Shown one piece after another: positions 1 to 5,087 of a stretch of 5,615 nt of DNA. The position numbers were made by a program, and so were the translations under genes. The DNA is from Sphingopyxis sp. GTDB taxonomy: Bacteria > Pseudomonadota > Alphaproteobacteria > Sphingomonadales > Sphingomonadaceae. Position 1 is the first letter of the stretch. Every line of letters starts with the position of its first letter. The stretch is taken from assembly GCA_012035435.1 (NCBI GenBank), contig JAAUPH010000181.1, positions 1-5,615 on the forward strand, given 5' to 3'. The notes beneath the pieces are model-generated. The model was not told where the DNA came from. It made no database searches and saw only the letters and a program-made list of their open reading frames with translations.

Positions 1-403
1 CCGTGACCAACGCGCAGCTCTGGCGGCGCGGCTGGCGGCGCGCGGGGCCAATCTGGTTGCGGACGGCACCGACACGCATCTGGCGCTGGTCGATCTCACT
101 CCGCTGGGCGTAACCGGCCGCGATGCCGACGAGGCGCTGGAGCGTGCGGCAATCACTTGCAACAAGAATGGCATCCCGCATGACCCATTGCCGCCGATGA
201 AGACCAGCGGCATCCGCGTGGGTTCACCCGCCGGCACGACCCGCGGTTTCGGGGTGGCCGAGTTTGAACAGATTGGCGACATGATCGCCGACGTTCTCGA
301 CGCTCTGAAGGCCAAGGGCGAGCATGGCGATGCCGATGTCGAGGCCGACGTCCGCCGCCGCGTCCGGGCGCTGTGCGAGCGTTTCCCGATCTATCAGGGC
401 TGA
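1..403 (+). CDS. glyA: Serine hydroxymethyltransferase, C-terminal part
   Basis: Partial gene: 133 codons are present, read from base 2, and the start lies upstream of the window. The full enzyme is usually about 430 residues, so this is the C-terminal third. SHMT is a cytosolic PLP enzyme that interconverts serine plus tetrahydrofolate with glycine plus 5,10-methylene-THF, the main source of one-carbon units. Visible family signatures, in order, are [11 protein letters not shown], the segment [18 protein letters not shown], and [17 protein letters not shown]. The Arg of SGIR (codon 215-217) matches the arginine that binds the substrate carboxylate (Arg363 in E. coli GlyA). The PLP lysine lies outside the window. 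The product ends CERFPIYQG and the TGA stop is at 401-403. nrdR begins 6 nt later in the same frame, so the two are very likely co-transcribed. Identification is firm. Confidence 0.95.
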   Translation, partial: RDQRAALAARLAARGANLVADGTDTHLALVDLTPLGVTGRDADEALERAAITCNKNGIPHDPLPPMKTSGIRVGSPAGTTRGFGVAEFEQIGDMIADVLDALKAKGEHGDADVEADVRRRVRALCERFPIYQG

Positions 404-409
404 TCCGAC

Positions 410-877
410 TTGCGCTGCCCCTATTGCGGACATGACAATAGCCAGGTGAAGGACAGCCGCCCGACCGAGGATGGCGCGGCGATCCGGCGGCGGCGGCAAT
501 GCGAGGATTGCGGTGCACGCTTCACCAGCTTTGAGCGCGTCCAGCTGCGCGAGGTCGCGGTGATCAAGGCCGACGGTCGGCGCGAGGCGTTTGATCGTGA
601 CAAATTGATGCGCTCGGTCGGCATCGCCTGCCGCAAACGGCATGTTGACCCGACACGGATCGAACGGCTGGTGTCGGGGATCCAGCGTCAGCTCGAAACC
701 AGTGGCGAGACCGAGGCGACGGCATCGCAAATCGGCGCAATGGTGATGGAGGCGCTAAAGGGCGTCGACAGTGTCGCCTATATTCGCTTTGCCAGCGTAT
801 ACCGCGACTTTGCCGATGCACGCGATTTCGAAGAATTTGCCGCGACGGTGAGCGAAGCAGCGCCGCGCGACAAGTGA
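410..877 (+). CDS. nrdR: Transcriptional repressor NrdR
   Basis: 155 residues, the usual NrdR length. NrdR is a nucleotide-sensing repressor of ribonucleotide reductase operons; it binds NrdR boxes when its ATP-cone is loaded with dATP/ATP. The N-terminal zinc ribbon is complete, with C3-x2-C6 and C31-x2-C34, and is followed by the basic run RRRR (26-29). The ATP-cone domain spans roughly residues 48-136, with [16 protein letters not shown] at 51-66 and [13 protein letters not shown] at 122-134. The start is TTG at 410. It is the only possible start, because the glyA stop at 401-403 is in the same frame and only two codons (TCC, GAC) separate them; the product then begins MRCPYCG, as in the family. 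A modest AGGG at 396-399, inside the end of glyA, lies 10 nt upstream. The next gene starts 7 nt after the stop. No NrdR box is visible in the window, so its targets are elsewhere. Confidence 0.96.
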   Translation: MRCPYCGHDNSQVKDSRPTEDGAAIRRRRQCEDCGARFTSFERVQLREVAVIKADGRREAFDRDKLMRSVGIACRKRHVDPTRIERLVSGIQRQLETSGETEATASQIGAMVMEALKGVDSVAYIRFASVYRDFADARDFEEFAATVSEAAPRDK

Positions 878-884
878 ACGCCTA

Positions 885-1607
885 GTGCCTGCCCCGCATC
901 CCGCCATCATCCTGGTCCGCCCGCAGCTTGGCGAGAATATCGGCAAGACCGCACGGGCCATGCTCAATTTCGGACTGACCGATTTGCGGCTGGTGGCACC
1001 GCGCGATGGGTGGCCCAATCCGGATGCGGGACCGGCGGCGTCAGGGGCGGACATTGTGCTCGCCGGCGCGCGGGTGTTTGCTACGCTAGCAGAAGCAGTG
1101 GCCGATTGTACCCACATCTACGCGACAACCGTCCGTAAGCGCGGGGTGACGAAGCCCGTCCTGACACCAGAAGCGGCCGCGCGCGCGATCCATGCCGATC
1201 CGGGGCAGAGCGCGCTGATCTTCGGCGCTGAGCGGTCGGGGCTGGAGAGCGACGATGTTGCCCTCGCGCACAGCATCGTCACGGTGCCAATCAATCCAGA
1301 GTTCGGGTCGCTCAATCTGGCCCAAGCAGTGATCATCAACGCCTATGAATGGTCGAAGCATGTCGGATTGTCCCAACCGCCCGCCGTTGATCTCCATCCC
1401 CCCGCGCCGCATAACGAAATGGAGGATCTGATCGGTCATTTTGTGCGCGATCTCGAAGCATCGGGCTATTTCTTTCCGCCCGACCGCAAGAAGGTAACGT
1501 TGCGGGCGCTGCGCACGATGCTGACTAAGACCGGCTGGTCGAGCAATGATGTCCGAATGATGCATGGCGTGATTTCTATACTTGGCCGCGCGCGCCATCG
1601 CGGGTAG
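885..1607 (+). CDS. trmJ: tRNA 2'-O-methyltransferase, TrmJ/SpoU (SPOUT) family
   Basis: 240 residues. SPOUT-class methyltransferase that uses SAM to methylate a ribose 2'-OH; TrmJ acts on nucleotide 32 of the tRNA anticodon loop. Visible motifs: GENIGKTARAMLNFGL (16-31), containing the NIG-x-x-AR segment; ATTVRKR (80-86), placed like the RNA-binding arginine segment of TrmJ; LIFGAERSGL (111-120), the first strand of the trefoil-knot SAM site; and PINPEFGSLNLAQAV (135-149), motif 3. The C-terminal part (about 178-236, FVRDLEASGYFF...RALRTML...MMHGVISIL) matches the helical tail of TrmJ rather than the shorter TrmL. The start is GTG at 885. The next in-frame ATG (Met26) would remove the conserved NIGKTAR segment. 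I see no strong ribosome binding site, which fits coupling to nrdR 7 nt upstream. The family is certain. Position 32 as target is inferred from family and length; another rRNA or tRNA site is possible. Confidence 0.88.
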   Translation: MPAPHPAIILVRPQLGENIGKTARAMLNFGLTDLRLVAPRDGWPNPDAGPAASGADIVLAGARVFATLAEAVADCTHIYATTVRKRGVTKPVLTPEAAARAIHADPGQSALIFGAERSGLESDDVALAHSIVTVPINPEFGSLNLAQAVIINAYEWSKHVGLSQPPAVDLHPPAPHNEMEDLIGHFVRDLEASGYFFPPDRKKVTLRALRTMLTKTGWSSNDVRMMHGVISILGRARHRG

Positions 1608-1641
1608 GGCGCAGCATGGCCTCGGGCCGCAACGTTAGTGC

Positions 1642-1645
1642 AGGA
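1642..1645 (+). promoter_or_regulatory. Ribosome binding site of the small exported-protein gene
   Basis: AGGA, 8 nt before the ATG at 1654. An in-frame TAG at 1636-1638 rules out any earlier start in this frame. The good spacing supports the small open frame as a translated gene. Confidence 0.55.
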
Positions 1646-1653
1646 CTTCGCCC

Positions 1654-1893
1654 ATGATCAGTCTCACATTTGCCTTGCTACTGGCCGCCCCTGAAACGAC
1701 GGCGGTCGCACCGCAGACGGCCGCGCCAGCAAAGCCCCAGAAAATTTGCCGCAACGTCGAACGCACGGGGACGCGGATGAGCAGGCGCAAATGCATGACA
1801 GCCGACGAATGGGCACTGCACGACCGGGGTGACAAGGCGAAACTGGAAATGCTGGACCAGCAATATAAGCAGAATGTTCATGGCTCTGAATAA
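1654..1893 (+). CDS. Small putative exported protein with two cysteines
   Basis: 79 residues, function not recognised. The N-terminus MISLTFALLLAAPETTAVA reads as a short signal peptide, with a hydrophobic run at residues 2-12 and Ala-rich cleavage candidates near 18-25, but it has no positive charge after Met, so export is probable rather than sure. The mature part is Ala/Pro/Lys-rich up to about residue 30. It then has a compact motif: KICR (Cys32), ERTGTRMSRRKC (Cys47), MTADEW (48-53), and a charged helix to the C-terminus. The pattern KxCR...TGxR...C...EW resembles small hypothetical proteins I recall from sphingomonads; the two cysteines could form a disulfide in the periplasm. The start is supported by AGGA 8 nt upstream and an in-frame stop just before it. 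The gene follows trmJ by 46 nt on the same strand and ends 20 nt from the convergent chorismate mutase gene. Confidence 0.72.
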   Translation: MISLTFALLLAAPETTAVAPQTAAPAKPQKICRNVERTGTRMSRRKCMTADEWALHDRGDKAKLEMLDQQYKQNVHGSE

Positions 1894-1899
1894 GGCAAT

Positions 1900-1917
1900 T
1901 TGAGCGCCGTCGCTCAA
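1900..1917. terminator. Short stem-loop between convergent genes
   Basis: A perfect 7-bp inverted repeat, TTGAGCG (1900-1906) and CGCTCAA (1911-1917), with a 4-nt loop CCGT. It fills the 20-nt gap between the convergent ends of the small exported-protein gene and the chorismate mutase gene, and its right arm overlaps the chorismate mutase stop codon (1914-1916). The position suits a bidirectional terminator. Neither strand has a real T-tract after it, so intrinsic termination would be weak. Confidence 0.4.
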
Positions 1918-2222
1918 CCCCTGAGTGCATCCCACCGCACCAGTTCATGCGCGATCGATTGTTCGACTAGCACGTCCCACACTGCGGCAAGCCGGTTCGG
2001 GTCCAGCCCGGCGGCTTTGGCGTGGCGAGCCACATTGGCAAGCACTTCGGCCTTGCGCGCTTCGTCGCGGACATTGTCGCGCGATGCTTTGATGCGGGCC
2101 GCAGCGTCCATGTAGCCAAAGCGGCGCACCAGCAGCGCAACCAACTCGGCGTCGACGGCATCGACCCCGGCACGGACTTCGGTCATGGTGGTGCAGTCGG
2201 AGGGCGCGAGCGGCTGTGGCAT
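1914..2222 (-). CDS. Chorismate mutase, AroQ class (PchB-like)
   Basis: 102 residues from the ATG at 2222. AroQ-fold helical enzyme that converts chorismate to prephenate, the branch step to Phe and Tyr. It aligns over its whole length with the PchB subgroup: SDCTTMTEVRAGVDAVD (PchB: EDCTGLADIREAIDRID), RRFGYMDAAARIKASR and GLDPNRL. Counting from the start used here, equivalents of the active-site residues are Arg17, Arg34, Lys45 and Glu93 (Arg14, Arg31, Lys42 and Gln90 in Pseudomonas PchB). PchB itself is an isochorismate-pyruvate lyase; with no siderophore genes nearby, plain chorismate mutase activity is more likely. A longer frame starting with GTG at 2279 (121 residues) exists. I prefer the ATG because the extra 19 codons have no visible family match, include the rare codon TTA, and would put the gene start 6 bp from the rpsD -35 box. 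No ribosome binding site is evident for either start. Confidence 0.87.
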   Translation of the reverse strand: MPQPLAPSDCTTMTEVRAGVDAVDAELVALLVRRFGYMDAAARIKASRDNVRDEARKAEVLANVARHAKAAGLDPNRLAAVWDVLVEQSIAHELVRWDALRG

Positions 2223-2284
2223 GGCCGCGCGCCATAACGGTTTTTGATCCGCTGTCGAGGGGGGCGTGTTCTCCAGCACGGCGC

Positions 2285-2312
2285 TTGACTTTGCGCATCC
2301 CCCCCGCTAACC
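2285..2312 (+). promoter_or_regulatory. Probable rpsD promoter
   Basis: TTGACT (2285-2290) is a near-consensus -35 box. GCTAAC (2306-2311) or TAACCG (2308-2313) serves as the -10 region, with 15-17 nt between, including a run of seven C. CTTGAC...GCTAA is the shape of strong housekeeping promoters in sphingomonads, as I recall. Transcription would begin near 2318-2320, giving a 5' leader of about 125 nt before rpsD. A second TTGACT at 2327-2332 has no matching -10. Confidence 0.6.
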
Positions 2313-2359
2313 GCGCGCCTTCGCAGTTGACTCCGCACACCCGGTGCAGCGGTGGTCGC

Positions 2360-2379
2360 GTTCCAGCCTTGGCCGGAAC
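2360..2379 (+). promoter_or_regulatory. rpsD leader hairpin 1
   Basis: GTTCC (2360-2364) pairs with GGAAC (2375-2379), extendable by one C-G pair (2359/2380). Inside come an A-C mismatch (2365/2374), a G-C pair (2366/2373) and a 6-nt CCTTGG loop. It lies in the presumed untranslated leader. Structure is seen by eye only; a role in S4 autoregulation is inference. Confidence 0.4.
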
Positions 2380-2398
2380 GGGCGGGTCCGGGTCTTTG

Positions 2399-2424
2399 GC
2401 CGCACGCCAATGGTGGCATGCGGC
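2399..2424 (+). promoter_or_regulatory. rpsD leader hairpin 2
   Basis: GCCGCA (2399-2404) pairs with TGCGGC (2419-2424). After one C-A mismatch (2405/2418), GCCA (2406-2409) pairs with TGGC (2414-2417) around an ATGG loop. Ten canonical pairs, with a possible outer G-U pair (2398/2425). It ends 9 nt before the GGAG of the rpsD ribosome binding site. No T-run follows, so it is not a terminator. It is a candidate S4-binding control element, but this is inference. Confidence 0.45.
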
Positions 2425-2433
2425 TCAGCAATT

Positions 2434-2437
2434 GGAG
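2434..2437 (+). promoter_or_regulatory. rpsD ribosome binding site
   Basis: GGAG, 7 nt before the ATG at 2445. Good match and spacing for a highly translated gene; it fixes the rpsD start. Another ATG at 2438 is out of frame and closes after 11 codons. Confidence 0.75.
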
Positions 2438-2444
2438 ATGACAT

Positions 2445-3059
2445 ATGTCGAAGCGCCAGAGCGCCAAGTATAAACTCGACCGCCGGATGGGCGAAAACAT
2501 CTGGGGTCGCCCGAAATCCCCGGTCAACCGCCGCGAATATGGCCCCGGCCAGCATGGTCAGCGCCGCAAGGGCAAGATGTCGGATTTCGGCATCCAACTG
2601 CGCGCCAAGCAGAAGCTGAAAGGCTATTACGGCGACATCACCGAAAAGCAGTTCAAGAAGAATTATTTCGAAGCATCGCGGATGAAGGGCGACACCGGCC
2701 AGAATCTGATCGGTCTGCTCGAGCGCCGTCTCGACGCACTGGTCTATCGCGCCAAATTTGCGCCGACGATCTTTGCCGCGCGCCAGCTCGTCAGCCATGG
2801 CCATGTCTATGTGAACGGCGTGAAGTGCAATATCGCCAGCCGTCTGGTAAAGCCGGGCGACGAAATCAGCCTGGGCAAAAAGGCGCAGGACATGGCACTC
2901 GTCGCCGAAGCGCAGAGCCTGCCCGAGCGTGACATTCCTGACTATGTTGCCGTCACCGACACTGCCAAGGTCACCTACACCCGCGTTCCGACGCTGGACG
3001 AAGTGCCCTATCCGGTGAAGATGGAACCCAATCTGGTCGTCGAATTTTATTCGCGCTGA
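2445..3059 (+). CDS. rpsD: 30S ribosomal protein S4
   Basis: 204 residues, the normal bacterial S4 length. S4 binds the 5' domain of 16S rRNA, nucleates assembly of the small subunit and helps shape the mRNA entry channel. The N-terminal region opens [20 protein letters not shown], typical of alphaproteobacteria and of the zinc-free type (no N-terminal cysteine cluster). It is followed by [20 protein letters not shown] (30-49) and [13 protein letters not shown] (51-63). The S4 RNA-binding domain spans about 92-155, with [29 protein letters not shown] and [12 protein letters not shown]. The C-terminal strand ends [11 protein letters not shown]. Translation starts at ATG 2445 behind GGAG. The gene is transcribed alone here, from its own promoter to the terminator at 3085-3115, rather than inside an alpha-type ribosomal operon as in E. 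coli. Confidence 0.98.
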   Translation: MSKRQSAKYKLDRRMGENIWGRPKSPVNRREYGPGQHGQRRKGKMSDFGIQLRAKQKLKGYYGDITEKQFKKNYFEASRMKGDTGQNLIGLLERRLDALVYRAKFAPTIFAARQLVSHGHVYVNGVKCNIASRLVKPGDEISLGKKAQDMALVAEAQSLPERDIPDYVAVTDTAKVTYTRVPTLDEVPYPVKMEPNLVVEFYSR

Positions 3060-3084
3060 TTTGGTTGCGAACGAACGATACAGC

Positions 3085-3115
3085 AAAAGGGCGGTCCGAA
3101 GGGGCCGCCCTTTTT
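3085..3115 (+). terminator. Rho-independent terminator of rpsD
   Basis: A 13-bp stem formed by 3085-3097 (AAAAGGGCGGTCC) and 3102-3114 (GGGCCGCCCTTTT), with one T-G wobble and a GAAG loop, ending in five T (3111-3115). It lies 26 nt after the rpsD stop. Because the A-run and T-run are symmetric it could also act on the opposite strand, though no - strand gene approaches it. Confidence 0.92.
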
Positions 3116-3346
3116 GCTTAGCCCGGCTCCAGCGACGGCGAAGGTTGCCTGTCCTACAAGCGCACAAGAGGCTATCGTCGGACCATGGCCCTCCACGCAC
3201 CCACCAAATATTCGTGCTTCACTGTGAAGTTGCGCAGATTTCCAACAAAAACTCTTGGCTCAAATGATCAGGGTCCGCTCCGCTTGCACCATGGCCGTCT
3301 GGCTGGCAGGAAGCGCTCTCGCCGTTACCTGACAGGAAACTCATCG
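3116..3346. other. Intergenic region ahead of the M28 peptidase gene
   Basis: 231 nt with no convincing gene. The peptidase frame stays open upstream to an ATG at 3185, but the translation there (many Arg/Lys/His, no family match) precedes a clean lipoprotein signal, so it is unlikely to be coding. A perfect dyad CTTCAC-T-GTGAAG sits at 3217-3229. A 22-codon frame with signal-peptide-like composition runs 3264-3332. I could not place a confident promoter. Confidence 0.5.
3334..3339 (+). promoter_or_regulatory. Ribosome binding site that sets the M28 peptidase start
   Basis: AGGAAA, 7 nt before the ATG at 3347. It selects this start over the upstream in-frame ATG at 3185, in agreement with the lipoprotein signal that begins at 3347. 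Confidence 0.7.
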
Positions 3347-5005
3347 ATGAACCGTCTCGCACTTGCCGCTGCGCCGCTCACGCTCCTTGCCGCCTGCTCC
3401 AGCGGCAGCAGCGACACCGCAGCGATCCCCGACGTTGCCGTTCCCGACATATCGCTAAAAACGATGCAGGACGTTGTCGGCCAGCTGGCTTCGGATGAAT
3501 TTGAGGGTCGTTCGCCGGGCACCGCGGGTGAGGAAAAGACCGTCGCGCTGCTGATCGAGCGGTTCAAGGCAGCCGGGCTCCAGCCGGGCAACAAGGGCAG
3601 CTGGACGCAGGATGTGCCGCTGGTCGAGATGACCGCGAAAAATGTCAGCGCCCTGAGCTTCACGGGCGGCAAGGCGCCGCTCAGCCTGTCCTATGGCACC
3701 CAATTTGTCGCGGGCAGTTACCGCGTTCAGCCAAATATCGCGATCAAGGATAGCGCCGTCGTCTTTGTCGGCTATGGCATCAACGCCCCCGAAAAGGGGT
3801 GGAATGATTATGCCGGCGTCGATGTGAAGGGGAAGACCGTCGTCATATTGGTCAACGACCCCGACTGGCAGACGAAGGAAGCCAAGGGCGAGTTCAACGG
3901 CCGCGCGATGACCTATTATGGCCGCTGGACCTATAAGTTTGAGGAAGCGGCGCGGCAGGGCGCTGCGGCGGCGCTGATTGTCCATGATACTGAACCTGCC
4001 GCATATGGCTGGAACGTCGTTCAGTCGAGTTGGACGGGCACGCAATATCTGGCAGCGACGGCCAACAACGGCGCCGATCAAACGGCGGCGAACGGCTGGC
4101 TGCAGCTTGATCAGACCAAGGCGCTGTTTGCTGGCGCGGGCCAGGATTTTGCGGCGCTGCGCGAGGCCGCGAAGAAAAAGGGATTCAAAGCGGTGCCGCT
4201 GACCGGCGTGCAAGCGTCACTATCGTTCGACAATGACATCACCCGGAAAATGTCGAAAAACGTCATTGGCGTGCTGCCCGGCGCCAAGCGCCCCGATGAG
4301 CATGTTCTCTACACCGCGCACTGGGACCATCTGGGTCGCTGTGAGGCCGTGAACGGGGACGATATATGCAACGGGGCGATCGACAATGCGACCGGCACCG
4401 CCGCATTGGTTGCGTTGGCCGAGGCGCACAGCCGAACCGGCGCACCCGACCGCAGCATCGTCTTTCTGGCGGTGACCGCCGAAGAATCTGGCCTGCTGGG
4501 ATCGAAATATTATGCCGAGAATCCGGTGTTTCCGCTGAGCACGACCGTTGGCGGGGTCAACATGGATGCGCTCACCGGATCAGGCGCGGCGAAAGACATC
4601 ATCGTCATCGGACGCGGCAAAACCGAACTCGACGCCTATCTCGCCAAAGCGGTGGCCGCCGAAAAGCGCGTGATCGTTGACGAACCAACCCCGGAAAAGG
4701 GTTTCTATTACCGTTCCGACCATTTCAGTCTGGCCAAACTGGGCGTACCGATGATCTATTTTGACGGTGGTGAGGATTTGGTCGCCGGCGGCACGGCGGC
4801 GGGCAAAGCCTGGGCAGCCAACTATACCGAAAAACAATATCACGCGCCGTCCGACGATGTGAGCGCGATCACCAGCTGGGACGGCATGATGGCCGACTTG
4901 CGGCTTTACTACGCGGTCGGCCGGATGCTCGCGATGAGCGATGGCTGGCCCAATTGGGTCGAGGGCGATGAGTTTCGCAGCATTCGCGATAAAAGCCGCC
5001 AATAG
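3347..5005 (+). CDS. M28-family zinc metallopeptidase, lipoprotein with PA-like insert
   Basis: 552 residues. Residues 1-17 (MNRLALAAAPLTLLAAC) form a lipoprotein signal with lipobox LAAC; Cys17 would be lipidated, placing the enzyme on the periplasmic face of a membrane. A Ser/Asp-rich linker follows. Residues about 37-75 (DEFEGRSPGTAGEEKTVALL) are the usual N-terminal segment of M28 exopeptidases. About 135-270 looks like a protease-associated domain (VVFVGYGINAPEKGWNDYAGVDVKGKTVVIL). The catalytic domain carries all expected di-zinc residues: His325 and Asp327 (AHWDHLG), bridging Asp346 (NGAIDNATGT), Glu379 as general base and Glu380 as ligand (TAEESGLLGSKYYA), Asp407 (VNMDAL) and His459 (YRSDHFSLAKLGVPM). 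Cys332 and Cys341 flank an active-site loop and might form a disulfide. Probably an aminopeptidase; the substrate cannot be told from sequence. Start chosen from the AGGAAA site and signal peptide. Ends 82 nt before the agmatine deiminase gene. Confidence 0.93.
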   Translation: MNRLALAAAPLTLLAACSSGSSDTAAIPDVAVPDISLKTMQDVVGQLASDEFEGRSPGTAGEEKTVALLIERFKAAGLQPGNKGSWTQDVPLVEMTAKNVSALSFTGGKAPLSLSYGTQFVAGSYRVQPNIAIKDSAVVFVGYGINAPEKGWNDYAGVDVKGKTVVILVNDPDWQTKEAKGEFNGRAMTYYGRWTYKFEEAARQGAAAALIVHDTEPAAYGWNVVQSSWTGTQYLAATANNGADQTAANGWLQLDQTKALFAGAGQDFAALREAAKKKGFKAVPLTGVQASLSFDNDITRKMSKNVIGVLPGAKRPDEHVLYTAHWDHLGRCEAVNGDDICNGAIDNATGTAALVALAEAHSRTGAPDRSIVFLAVTAEESGLLGSKYYAENPVFPLSTTVGGVNMDALTGSGAAKDIIVIGRGKTELDAYLAKAVAAEKRVIVDEPTPEKGFYYRSDHFSLAKLGVPMIYFDGGEDLVAGGTAAGKAWAANYTEKQYHAPSDDVSAITSWDGMMADLRLYYAVGRMLAMSDGWPNWVEGDEFRSIRDKSRQ

Positions 5006-5018
5006 AATTTAACCCGTC

Positions 5019-5038
5019 TGTCCCGAGCTTGTCGAAGG
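5019..5038. repeat. Copy of a dispersed sphingomonad intergenic repeat motif
   Basis: TGTCCCGAGCTTGTCGAAGG lies in the gap between the peptidase and the agmatine deiminase gene. I recall GTCCTGAGCTTGTCGAAGG (reverse complement CCTTCGACAAGCTCAGGAC) as a very frequent intergenic motif in sphingomonad genomes. This copy differs by one base (CCCGAGC for CCTGAGC). Only one copy is in the window, so its repeat nature rests on recollection. It contains a weak internal dyad (CGA...TCG). Confidence 0.5.
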
Positions 5039-5087
5039 CGTTGAGAGGCAGAGCAGGCGCGGCTTGAAGAAAGGTTAGATCAAGACC

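Noticed and set aside
2223..2279. GTG start at 2279 for chorismate mutase
   Set aside because: The added 19 residues have no match to PchB-type enzymes, include the rare TTA codon, and the GTG abuts the rpsD -35 box. It cannot be fully excluded, because neither start has a ribosome binding site.
2285..2332. Second TTGACT (2327-2332) as an additional rpsD promoter
   Set aside because: No acceptable -10 hexamer 16-18 nt downstream (the region reads CGGTGG).
2307..3200. Long open frame (297 codons) on the - strand opposite rpsD
   Set aside because: It lies antisense to the unmistakable S4 gene, crosses its terminator, and its translation shows no recognisable family. It is an open shadow caused by GC-rich codon use.
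3185..3346. Extension of the M28 peptidase start to the ATG at 3185
   Set aside because: It would bury a clean lipoprotein signal 54 residues inside the protein. The ribosome binding site AGGAAA is placed for the ATG at 3347.
3455..4213. 252-codon frame on the - strand inside the M28 peptidase gene
   Set aside because: Antisense to a gene with a complete set of catalytic motifs; no family resemblance; typical high-GC shadow.
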